64,000 nucleotides of DNA from Micromussa lordhowensis (lineage: Eukaryota > Cnidaria > Anthozoa > Scleractinia > Lobophylliidae), in assembly GCA_964020085.1 (NCBI GenBank), contig OZ026596.1, positions 29,282,822 through 29,346,821 on the forward strand, given 5' to 3'. This document shows positions 25,501 to 33,009 of the stretch, piece by piece. Numbering within the stretch: the first letter of the stretch is position 1; every line of letters begins with the position of its first letter. The notes beneath the pieces are model-generated. The model was not told the origin of the DNA. It saw only the letters and a list, made by a program, of their open reading frames with translations, and did no database searches. The translations under genes were made by a program, and so were the position numbers.

Positions 25501-28500
25501 AAAAGCCACTATTTTGTTTGTGTGCGCGCTAAATTGTGCGTGATATTCTGCGCGATAAGGTCAAACACAGTCATTGGTCAAACACAGTCTTGAGTGTTTG
25601 ATATATCTTCTCAATCAAAACTAAAACTAAGGAGAAAACCGAGAAATAAAATCGTTAAAATATATGCTAATTGTTATTCCCGCACTGGGACGGTAAAACA
25701 AAGAGACGTCAACCACTCAAGCGTGACTGGCCATTGTTTTACCGTCCCAGTGCGGGAATAATAATGAGCTTGCCCTCCAGCATAGCGGATTTTGTACCAT
25801 GTGATCGTTTGTTGCAAAAGGCCTATTAAGATTAGATGTCCAAACAGCGTCACTGTCATTATTTCCTTTGTTTAATCTTGATGGATTGTTTATCAGTTTG
25901 AGAATGTTGTTTCAACGACTTCACGAGTTATTTACCGAGGCCTTGTTTTGTCCATACAGTGTTCGTTGTGTACACAGGACATGTTTGTTATCGTTTCCCT
26001 CATTTGATAGGTGGAAAGCTTAACTCACGTCAACCTGTATGTCCAAGCACACTCTAATGTTGTGCTTATTCTACTGACCGAGGAGGGACTGAACAGTGAC
26101 TGTGACAGCATAAAAGCTCTGGTAAGGTAGACATAGTTAGGCACAACGTTAGTGCACTTAGCCTGCGAACTCAGACGTATTTCCGGCTGTCACTGGTTCC
26201 GCCGTTCGGCGGAACCAGTGACAGCCGGAAATACGTCTGCGTTCGCAGGCTATAGTGCACTCGACTCCGGAGCGAACGGTCCGGTTTCGAGCCCTGGCCG
26301 GGGACATTGTGTTGTCCTTGGGCAAGGCACTTTATTCTTAGAGTGCCTCTCTATACCCGGGTGTATAAATGGGTACTGGTACATTTAATGCTGGGGGGAA
26401 GTGGAAATACTCCTTGACGCTTCATGCTTTCATGCTACAGAAACCCTAGATAAGCGCGGCCTGATGGGCCACTTGGCTTGTAGGTAGACTTTACCTTTTA
26501 AGGTAGACATATCGGGAACTGATGCCTTTGTTTTTGTCAACGCTGTCATGGAGACAAATTATTACCTATTTTGATTTGTTATTGAGTACTCACTTTATTA
26601 GTTACACTATCTCATAGGCTTTCAACATCCGATCAACTGTCACAATTAGTGAAATCAGTATTATTATATGACTGAGAAAATTACTTCATTGTGATTGGCT
26701 GAGAGCAGACCAATTTATCGTTTCTTTTATTTGCACTGCAGTGTAAATTAATGTGCGTGCGTTAGTTATTTTCCGAGTCGTATAATAAATGAGTAATCGT
26801 ATGAAAGCTAGAGCAATTGAGGATTTACACTACTCGTGATATCTGAGTAGCGCTTGCTTTGGAGGCAGGGTTGCCGAGCGGTTAGGGCGCCGGACTTGAA
26901 ATCCGGAGGTCGCGGGTTCATGTCCCGCTCTGACCACTTAGCTGGAGTTGTTTCTTGGTGGACCCTAGTTCAACTCCTCGGTCATGCTTGTATATAGCCA
27001 ACTGGTCTGCCTCCCGCCAGTTGGGATTTTTAAGCCTGTTATGTTCATTTGAACTATTTGTTTCCTTCAGTTTGAGTGGCATGTCTGTGAACTAGCTTGT
27101 GGAAGCTAAGTGCATAAACACTATAAACATACATTTGACATTTTCACTCTAATTTCTTTCAGTGGGAAACATCGCTGAATCAACTTGGTGAATTGGAGTT
27201 TCTGGTCAAACAGTCTTTGGGAGATGAACCAATTCCGGTAAGTAAAGAGCCTGTACTGACGAGTAAATGACGGTAGACATGAGCTTAAAGTTTTCTATGC
27301 TTAAATCAAGGTCAATGCATTAGCAAGTTATGGCCGAATTGTATATTTTCCTGCTGTTACCTGGCTCATTTCACTTGAAATTTGGTGGCATACAGATCTG
27401 GGATGGTTAGAGAATCTATGAAACAAGATCTTTGACTCATTCAGAAATCTGTCATTCAGGCAGTTTATTCGGCGAATGAAGTGAGAACCATAAGGGAAGG
27501 CAGTGTTTCCATTTGCCCGTGTCAAAACGAGTCTTTCGTGCGAAACCATTCACATGAAAATGTGTTCCTCCTAGAGGTTCATTTTCATGCAAATCAAACT
27601 CATTTTCATGTAAAAGATTTTGCACGAGGACTCGTGAAACATAGGTAACTCGGAAATGGCCAGTTGCCTTGGCAGATACATGTACTCACGCTGGTGATGC
27701 ATTTGTTTCCAGGCCTACTCGGATGAATACAGCTTCCTTGTGTACGACAGTTTTGAGCGGAACATGATTCAAGGTAACGAATAAAGAGTCACGTGATTTA
27801 TCGCTAAATTTGAAGGGAAATAGGGAAATTTGCTTAGGGAAACACTTAAAATACATGCGCTCTTGAAGAAAAGCAATTCATGTTGTGGAGCGGTTTTCTA
27901 ATGACTGCCTTATTCTAAATCTTTGAGAGACAGTCCCTGCAGGTAATCAACGAATCATAGCTTCAAAACGAAGACTATACGCGAGTGCTTCCACAGATTT
28001 TTTCAGTTCCCAAGCTTTCTCGACCGTTTCTATTTAACAATTAGATTATGAGCTCGAGATTTCTATCGCGTGATAGTTGACGAGGGCGCAGCCCGAGTCA
28101 ACTATCGCGCGACAGAAATCGAGAGCGAATAATCTAATTGTTTTAGTATAAATCTACTAGTCGTTCAAAACTTAATCTAAATCCTCTTCTCAACACTTCG
28201 AAAACGCTAAGAAACGGCCGTCATTTTGTTAACAAGTGCACACTGTTACGCTACTCACTATCTATCACAGAATAGATAGTGAGTAGCGTAGCCAATCAGA
28301 GAACGGCCTTCGTGATAGAGCGCTAGTAGATTTATACTAAAACTCAATAGAAACATGGTTTTCTACCTTTTTTTAAGAAAACAGCCCTAAAAGAAATTAA
28401 CGAACATGACTAGGAAAACTTTTCTGTCCGTTCGAGATCTAGTATAAATCTACTAGCGTTCTATTACGAATGCTGTTCTCCTATTGGCACCCTACCTACT

Positions 28501-30379
28501 ATATGTTTTGTTTTAGTCGAAATCTACTAGTACTCTAATGCAAATGCTGTAATCTGATTGGCTGAGCCATTACACACTATCAGCTATTAGTGTACAGTAG
28601 CTGGAGGTCGTCTACGAAATGGCGACGTTTTTTTTCGTTTTCCTGAAGTTTTGGAGAAAAATTTTCCTGCAAGGGGATAATTAAATTTCTGAGAAGACTA
28701 AACGAAGGACATTGACATTGTGCGGTTTCTTGATGCGCGCGCACACAACTTCAATTTTAAATGACAATTCAATCTGAGCGATCTTTTTGAACGGCGCAAA
28801 GTTTAATAATACGTCGAGAAATCATTGGAAACCGTTATTGGAAGTAAATTTTATTAAGAATTCTACTAAAACAATTAGATTATTCGCTCTCGATTTCTAT
28901 GAAGTGATAGATTCGGCCTTCGGCCTCATCAACTATCACCTCATAGAAATCTCGAGCTCGTAATCTAATTGTTAAGTAGAGAGTGAGTAGCATAGCAGTG
29001 TGCGGTTCTTAACAAACTGACGGCTGCTTCTTTGCGTTTTCGAAGCGACTGTGAAGAGGATTTAGATGTAGTTTTGAACGACTGGTATGTTAAATAGACT
29101 GATGCGGTTTTTAACCAATCAGCGCACGAATTTTCTTTGGGCTTTTTTCTCAAAAGAAACAGAGCTGTCTCATGTCGTTACCAGAAAGAATCGTTCCTCG
29201 CACTGATTGCACTCGAACATGTTTATTGAGATTCCTCGTATCGTAATTTTCAGGGAACCTTGACGAGCTTGTCTACCAGGTGGACCACTCGTTCTGTGAG
29301 ACAACCAAAGTTTTGCACGAACAGTTTGAAAACTGTTCAACCTTGAAAGATGTCACTATCAGGTACACTAAACTGACGATGTAGGGAATAACTTGTACGA
29401 TGCATGTAAATGGCTGAACAATTGACCCTGCAAACTGAACGTACAATTGTTTTAGAGGGGTTACGTTTCTGAAGAAACTGTGGTGCTGCGTCGGTGGGAA
29501 GTGTAACAAGATAATGTGGTTTTATAAGCTGGGTTGATAAGGTCAATTGGCCACCGTAAAGAGATTCGAAAGCTGACGTTTCGAGTGTTAGCGCTTCGTC
29601 GGAGCGAATCCAACCGGAGTGAATCGATTCGCTCCGACGAAGGGCTAACGCTCGAAACGTCGGCTTTCGAATCTCTTTACGGTGGCCAATTCACATTATC
29701 AACCCAGTTGATAAAACCAAATTATCTTGTTACAATTGTTTTACTTTTCATTTCTTGTTAGTCTTATGCTAAACTCTCGTAAGCCCTTCGCACGACCCAG
29801 TCACTTGGTACAAATCCATGTTGCCCCCTAACATCCGCAGTGGGACATCCAAAACAAAGTAACTCCCACCAGTCAAGCTTGACTTTGGGGTTCCCGCTGC
29901 GCAACTTGCGGTCCAACATGAGTGATTTTAGACCACGTGACCAGGCCGTGCAAAGCGTCTATCTTTTCTCCTCACTCATTGCTATATACTCTTGCAGTTA
30001 GTTCTGAGAACTTGTACGTACATCAATACTATTTGCCTATGTGATGATTTTCTTTATTCTCATCACCTCCCTGCTTCACAACAGAGAGACATTTTAAAGA
30101 GAAATTAGAATTTGTTCAAAGTGCAAAGGTGCTAATAGGTCATGAAAAGTTTCAGGATCATACCTTCTGAATTTTAAAACAAATTACATTTCATTGCTTT
30201 CTAGGAGCCGTTCGTCTACAGTGTATGGCAAGCGGAACCTGGGGCGAGGAACGTACTTCCACTTGAAGGGCTCATACAAAACCTTACAGGGTGTCCCGTC
30301 ACCTCGTGACCCAATCTTAAAACTTGAAAGAAGGGCCACGAAGGTCCTTCACAAGGAACATGGTGTTAACGTCTTCTAA
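16550..30379 (+). CDS. HPS4: HPS4 homologue, BLOC-3 subunit (14 exons)
   Basis: Exons: 16550-16584, 16702-16798, 18252-18395, 19144-19251, 20306-20437, 21891-21988, 22117-22186, 22323-22347, 23237-25212, 26011-26121, 27163-27237, 27713-27773, 29254-29362, 30205-30379. All junctions are GT..AG with matching phases and give 1071 residues. Vertebrate HPS4 has about 700; the excess is the exon 9 insert. Exons 2-5 match the first longin region (FFVYDRE..., IIYFYPP, CGQLIG, FTFYHGSLERI), and exons 6-9 the second (HILGGCILY, TQLEPSITERLLLL). Exons 10-14 match the third (VNLYVQ), and the protein ends HGVNVF, close to the family's HGVNLL end. In vertebrates HPS4 pairs with HPS1 as BLOC-3, the exchange factor for Rab32/Rab38 in lysosome-related organelle biogenesis; the same role here is inferred. 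No frameshift or internal stop was found. Confidence 0.93.
17181..17275 (+). repeat. Short tandem repeat with CRE-like cores
   Basis: TGAACCRATGAYGTCAAAA...GCAGCCCGC...CAGATTAT is present twice (17181-17220 and 17221-17271), and a third copy starts at 17272. The second copy has a doubled ATGACGTCAAAA. TGACGTCA-like sites bind CREB/ATF proteins in animals. Any role here, inside HPS4 intron 2, is unproven. Confidence 0.7.
17390..17540. mobile_element. Hairpin element H1
   Basis: The arms pair over about 65 bp, for example ATAGGATATGAAGAATTCTG against CAGAATTCTTCATATCCTA. The apex is CCTCGGCCTTCGGCCTC. It is one of a family in this window with the same kind of apex (28870-28973, 50103-50253). 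It lies in HPS4 intron 2 and has no open frame of its own. Confidence 0.8.
18440..18860. repeat. Repeat rich in GCAAGTTGA motifs
   Basis: Copies of CTTGCAAGTTG, GCAAGTTGAYGCAAGTT and, inverted, CAACTTGTG/ACTTGTGA cluster at both ends, around a less structured middle. The layout suggests an old inverted-repeat element in HPS4 intron 3. I cannot define exact ends. Confidence 0.5.
19550..19930. mobile_element. Dispersed MITE M, copy 1
   Basis: It starts TTAGAAAATAACCCAAAG and ends GTTTTCTGTTTCTTAA. Copy 2 is at 51699-51922. Both contain CGCACGCTGATTGGTTTAAA, AGAACTAGCACGAGCTG and GAAGTAAACAAGTTGTTTTT. Copy 1 has about 150 bp extra in the middle, itself a hairpin around GGGAGAACTCGAAAAAGC. It is non-coding and lies in HPS4 intron 4. 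Confidence 0.8.
23237..25212 (+). CDS. HPS4: HPS4 exon 9, giant acidic exon
   Basis: This 1976-bp exon encodes about residues 237-895. The first 30 residues finish the second longin region (VRILNAFLTLTEY). The rest is rich in Ser, Glu, Asp and Asn with no hydrophobic core, so it is predicted to be disordered. It holds an internal duplication of about 50 residues (about 24350-24500 and about 24590-24740) with shared pieces EHDL, RS.GEE.SC and SP. The acceptor follows TTTTTTAAAG and the donor is GTAAGT at 25213. If not spliced, translation stops 11 codons later. Confidence 0.9.
25675..25760. mobile_element. Short hairpin element
   Basis: TATTCCCGCACTGGGACGGT plus AAAACAA is inverted exactly at the other end, giving arms of about 27 bp around a loop of about 32 bp. 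It lies in HPS4 intron 9. Confidence 0.85.
26160..26251. mobile_element. 92-bp almost perfect palindrome
   Basis: The arms AGCCTGCGAAC...GACGTATTTCC...GGAACCAGTG... pair with only a base or two of mismatch, around a CCGCCGTTCGGCGG centre. A tRNA-like SINE body starts directly after it (26252). It is in HPS4 intron 10. Confidence 0.9.
26252..26400 (+). mobile_element. tRNA-derived SINE fragment
   Basis: It contains GTGCACTCGACTCCGGAGC, then a B-box-like GGTTTCGAGCCC, then TTGGGCAAGGCACTTTA and a CCCGGGTGTATAAATGGGTA body. This matches the widespread SINE type also seen in decayed form at 7235-7450. The A-box half of the head is missing where it abuts the palindrome. Confidence 0.7.
26861..27115 (+). 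mobile_element. tRNA-Ser-derived SINE
   Basis: The head carries an A box TTGCCGAGCGGTTAGGGCG, an anticodon stem-loop CCGGACTTGAAATCCGG (anticodon UGA, Ser) and a B box GGGTTCATGTCCC. The body then reads TTGGTGGACCCTAGTTCAAC, CTCCTCGGTCATG, and ATAGCCAACTGG, with GCCAGTTGGGATTTTTAA after it. The acceptor arm does not pair, so it is not a working tRNA gene. The body is shared with the Thr-headed SINEs at 31290-31605 and 43040-43276. It may be the deeply conserved cnidarian SINE domain called Nin-DC, but I am recalling that name, not matching a consensus. Confidence 0.8.
28036..28142. mobile_element. Hairpin element H2
   Basis: AACAATTAGATTATGAGCTC... pairs with ...GAGCGAATAATCTAATTGTT. The inner arms read TATCGCGTGATAGTTGACGAG against ACTATCGCGCGACAG. 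The apex is GGGCGCAGCCC. The same arm sequence recurs at 28870-28973 and, decayed, at 42668-42772. It is in HPS4 intron 12. Confidence 0.85.
28144..28340. mobile_element. MITE with AGTATAAATCTACTAG ends
   Basis: TTAGTATAAATCTACTAG at the left is matched by CTAGTAGATTTATACTAA at the right. An inner palindrome, CTACTCACTATCTAT and ATAGATAGTGAGTAG, lies near 28252-28285. Another copy of the left end begins at about 28438 and at 28515 (decayed), so the intron holds a cluster of these. Confidence 0.8.
28870..28973. mobile_element. Hairpin element H3
   Basis: It has the same AACAATTAGATTAT...TAATCTAATTGTT arms as 28036-28142. The inner arm is TCTATGAAGTGATAG and the apex is TTCGGCCTTCGGCCTC. The flank to its left (28520-28869) recurs next to a decayed copy at 41270-41577, so hairpin and flank travel together. 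Confidence 0.85.
29561..29610 (-). ncRNA. Hammerhead-like motif, left arm
   Basis: On the - strand: outer stem GATTCG...CGAATC, core-like CCGACGA followed by one A, a short stem-loop (GCGCTAACACTC, weak pairing), then GAAAC and GTC. A hammerhead core is CUGANGA, helix II, GAAA and NUH. Two departures stand out: C in place of U4, and an extra A before helix II. It may be inactive. Confidence 0.35.
29626..29675 (+). ncRNA. Hammerhead-like motif, right arm
   Basis: On the + strand: GATTCGCTC, then CCGACGAA, helix II GGGC-TAAC-GCTC, GAAAC, then GTC (candidate cleavage site), then GGCTTTCGAATC which closes helix I with GATTCG. Helix III would be only two pairs (AC/GU), the very short type known from retroelement hammerheads that work as dimers. 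The U4-to-C change argues against full activity. Confidence 0.4.
30205..30379 (+). CDS. HPS4: HPS4 exon 14 and stop
   Basis: The acceptor is CTTTCTAG. The exon encodes the last part of the third longin region and ends ...VLHKEHGVNVF and TAA at 30377-30379. The C-terminal HGVN box is the strongest single match to vertebrate HPS4. A candidate AATAAA poly(A) signal lies at 31076-31081, about 700 bp downstream. Confidence 0.92.
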
Positions 30380-30446
30380 TGAAAGAGTGTCAGCAGCTGG
30401 TCAGAAGCTGATCGATAGTCGATCGCTACGTCGGCCGGTCGGTGGG

Positions 30447-30642
30447 CATCCTCGGAGACCCAGGGGCAGTTAGTCGGGGCGGGAGGAAATAAATTGGGCA
30501 AGAAAATGAAGCGATGAAAGTTTACAAATAAGGTGGGAAAAGCGGGGCTTTTTCCGCCTTACTTGTAAACATGCGACGCTTCATTTCTTTGCCCGATTTA
30601 TTTCCTCCGGCCCCGACAACTGCCCTTGGGTCTTCGAGGATG
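30447..30642. mobile_element. Palindromic element in HPS4 3' flank
   Basis: CATCCTCGGAGACCCAGGGG at the left is matched by CTTGGGTCTTCGAGGATG at the right. GGAGGAAATAAATTGGGCAAG is matched by CTTTGCCCGATTTATTTCCTCC. The arms are about 95 bp. It starts 68 bp after the stop codon, so it is probably transcribed in the HPS4 3' UTR, where it could form a long hairpin. Confidence 0.85.
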
Positions 30643-31075
30643 GTCGGTGGATCGGTCGGTCAAATCAATCATTGGTCGCCGAGTCAATGGATATTTATTT
30701 ATCCAAACAATGCCCAGGAGTCTGAGCACGTAACTGCAATGTAGACTTCGTTTCAACCTCGTTTGCACGGAGACCTTTGGAACGAGGCTAACTGGTCCAA
30801 ACCCACTCGAAACGCACGTGGTTGTATTGTAAAGAAAGTAGGCTTGGTTTCTACCCTAACATTATTTTTTTCTAACATAGGCCTTTTATTTTTATTTTAT
30901 TTTTCTTACTGTTATTTCGAGATTTACCTCGACACTTTTGAGACACTTCTGAGATACTTCTGGCGCGTTAAAGCGTTTTATCATATGCTAATCCGAATTT
31001 ACATCCTGCATGGCTGGTTCCACATGATCGCTGAAGTCACTTGCTCGATAGATTTTATAGTTACGCATGTCTTCC

Positions 31076-31081
31076 AATAAA
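31076..31081 (+). promoter_or_regulatory. Candidate HPS4 poly(A) signal
   Basis: AATAAA in CTTCCAATAAAGCAGAGG, followed by GT-rich sequence only at a distance. It is the first good signal outside the 3' palindrome. The AATAAA inside the palindrome at about 30487 is an alternative. Confidence 0.3.
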
Positions 31082-31289
31082 GCAGAGGGGAGGAGGCCAA
31101 ATTTAATCACATTTGTAAACAAAACACTACTCTGACAAGGTAGTTTAGTTACTATCTGAGATTTTTAAAACTTTGTTTCATAAAAAAAGACAATACCGTA
31201 TCCAGAAAGGTGAGAGTTACAGAGAGATTAAATAAATAAAATACAAGAAATCACTTCATTTAAGTGTCGAAGTGTTCAGGACTATACTG

Positions 31290-31605
31290 TGCTAATTGGG
31301 GTCACTGAAACAAGCAAACTAAATATTGTTAATTGAAAAGAAACTGGTTAAAAATCTCAACTGGTTGGAGGCTGACCAGTTGGATATTTACAAAACAAAG
31401 AGGAGTTGAATTTGGGACCACCAAACACAAATCCGTCCAGTGGCTCCTCGTACCCAGATCTCACTCTGTTTGACATTTCCCTTCCGCCTGGCCGTGGAAG
31501 ATCTGGGTTCAAGATTATCCGGTGGCAGAACCTGGAGGGGGAATGAACCCGAGGCCTTCGGATTACAAATCCAGCGCCCCAGTCACTGGACCACGCCGTG
31601 CCTCT
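31290..31605 (-). mobile_element. tRNA-Thr-derived SINE, long copy
   Basis: Read on the - strand: head GGCGTGGTCCAGTGACTGG, anticodon loop TTTGTAA, B box GGGTTCATTCCCC. About 90 bp of extra sequence around AGATCTGGGTTCAAG follows. Then comes the body GGATTTGTGTTTGGTGGTCC, AACTCCTC and CCAACTGGTCAGCCTCC, then AACCAGTTGAGATTTTTAAC. The extra piece is absent from the copy at 43040-43276, so it is either an insertion or a variant subfamily. Confidence 0.75.
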
Positions 31606-32893
31606 ACAACAGGAAGGGTACTTCACAGTGAGTTTTACATTCTAACCATTAAAATCATGGTTGCCTGGGACTGTCGCAGTGTTGGAAATGTGATGATACA
31701 ATTGTAACTGAGAAAGAAAAAATATTAAAGCAAGGGAAAACATACTTGACAATCCTTGTTATTCATGATTTTTCCATCTTAAACTTGGAAAAGGTTTTGT
31801 CAAGTAAGTGACTGACTATGAGAAGTACGTTTAATACAAGGATACTGCCGTGAGTCTGTTGTGCCTAACGTATAAACGTTTTGATTTTTGTTGTTGCTTT
31901 AAACCCACGTTGTATTCCACCTGACACTTCGAATGGAAACGTGATAGGGAAATGCAATCGAATCTCTATTAAGTCAGTGGCCAACCCACATTAAGCGGTC
32001 CTATATCAAAGTCCCGAAATTTTTGTCAGTAAAAAAAGAAAATAGAGCCCCTATTAACCGCGGCCACCTTTTGGTCGTCCCGATGAAGGAGTTCTCTGTT
32101 GTCCTTACCCCACAAAAAATGATACAGATAGTTTGCTTTCTTTTAGAAAAGGCGATGGCAGATAAGAGCCCGAAATAGAATTTGACAACTTATAAAAACA
32201 TCAAGCACACGTTTATCATGATTGTCTTGACGTGACTGTATATTCACCAAGCAATTAATCCAGTCTAAAAAATATTCAAAGTACACAAACTTTCCCTGAG
32301 GGTGGTCGCTTAATAGGGGTTCTACTGTACTGATACACTGTGTTAGGTAGATACTGTACTTATTGACCAGACTAGAATGTATTAATTTCTTGAACCAACC
32401 GAAACCTGACTCATTGTCAAATACATTTACTGAGGTCTCAGTGCTTTCTCGTTATGTTCTGGCGAAGATGGTGTTTTATTTTTACAAACATATTTGTTAT
32501 TCGAATTTGCGCAGAGCTTGATGTCACCAATAGTTGCCAGGAACTTCAAGGGTCCCAACGAAATGCCGGCTTCAATAAGAGCTTCGACTAGTTCTCAGAC
32601 TCTCATTGATAATTAGTAATTATATTGTTAAGGCGGAAAAAACCATGTTGCAAGCAGACGACACGATATTGTTCTATCGTATTCATTACCGTCCTTGGGT
32701 AATTACCTGCTTCAGTTACTCCACCCCTTAATATTTCCATTATTTATTTTTCCTTATTCATCTCTTCTCTCTGACAGCGAGCATCACTTCAAACTTCACT
32801 CCTTTCACGCTCACTTTCATCAGTGCATCTGAATCGCGCAGGCGGTTTTAGCCGAACGTTTTAACGCTGTGTTGTGGCCAGTTTGGTGGTGAA
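31606..32893. other. Intergenic, with a decayed inverted repeat
   Basis: No gene is seen. Between about 31964 and 32340 the phrases TCTATTAAG...TTAAGCGG at the left and, inverted, CGCTTAATAGGGG at the right suggest an old inverted-repeat element. The end of the stretch is the 5' flank of the alternative kinase first exon. Confidence 0.4.
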
Positions 32894-33009
32894 ATGAAAA
32901 ACTGGTTTCGCCTGGAAAATGGGCGCTGTGGAAGTGAAGAAACAAGCGATGACTTTGCAGACGAATATCATTATGACTACGAAGGAACCGGCGCAGAGAT
33001 ACTAGGCGA
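32894..33009 (+). CDS. PHKG: Alternative first exon of phosphorylase kinase gamma
   Basis: An ATG at 32894 opens 38 codons plus two bases and ends at a GTAAGT donor. The predicted peptide ends DDFADEYHYDYEGTGAEILG, which lines up with [14 protein letters not shown] from the exon at 39516-39607 and with the vertebrate FYxxYEPKEILG start. The last two bases plus the first base of exon 2 (43353) give Glu, so the joined product reads EILGEGISSVV with the glycine loop intact. Context is shared between the two exons: GTGAAATGA at the start and GGCG(A/C)GTAAGTGG at the donor. It could be a true second promoter exon or a decayed exon duplicate. Splicing to 43353 is inferred from phase only. Confidence 0.65.

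Larger units (their letters stand above)
29455..29730. mobile_element. Palindromic element with 13-bp target duplication and two ribozyme-like motifs
   Basis: TACAATTGTTTTA flanks it on both sides (29442-29454 and 29731-29743). Inside, 29503-29733 is a long palindrome with arms of about 95 bp, starting GTAACAAGATAATGTGGTTT. Each arm carries a motif with the parts of a hammerhead ribozyme, pointing in opposite directions. No protein is encoded. The Penelope-like insert at 55292-59206 has a similar-length duplication, so this may be a non-autonomous relative. It lies in HPS4 intron 13. Confidence 0.75.

Noticed and set aside
26864..26940. tRNA-Ser(UGA) gene
   Set aside because: The A and B boxes are good, but the acceptor arm does not pair, and a SINE body shared with other copies follows.
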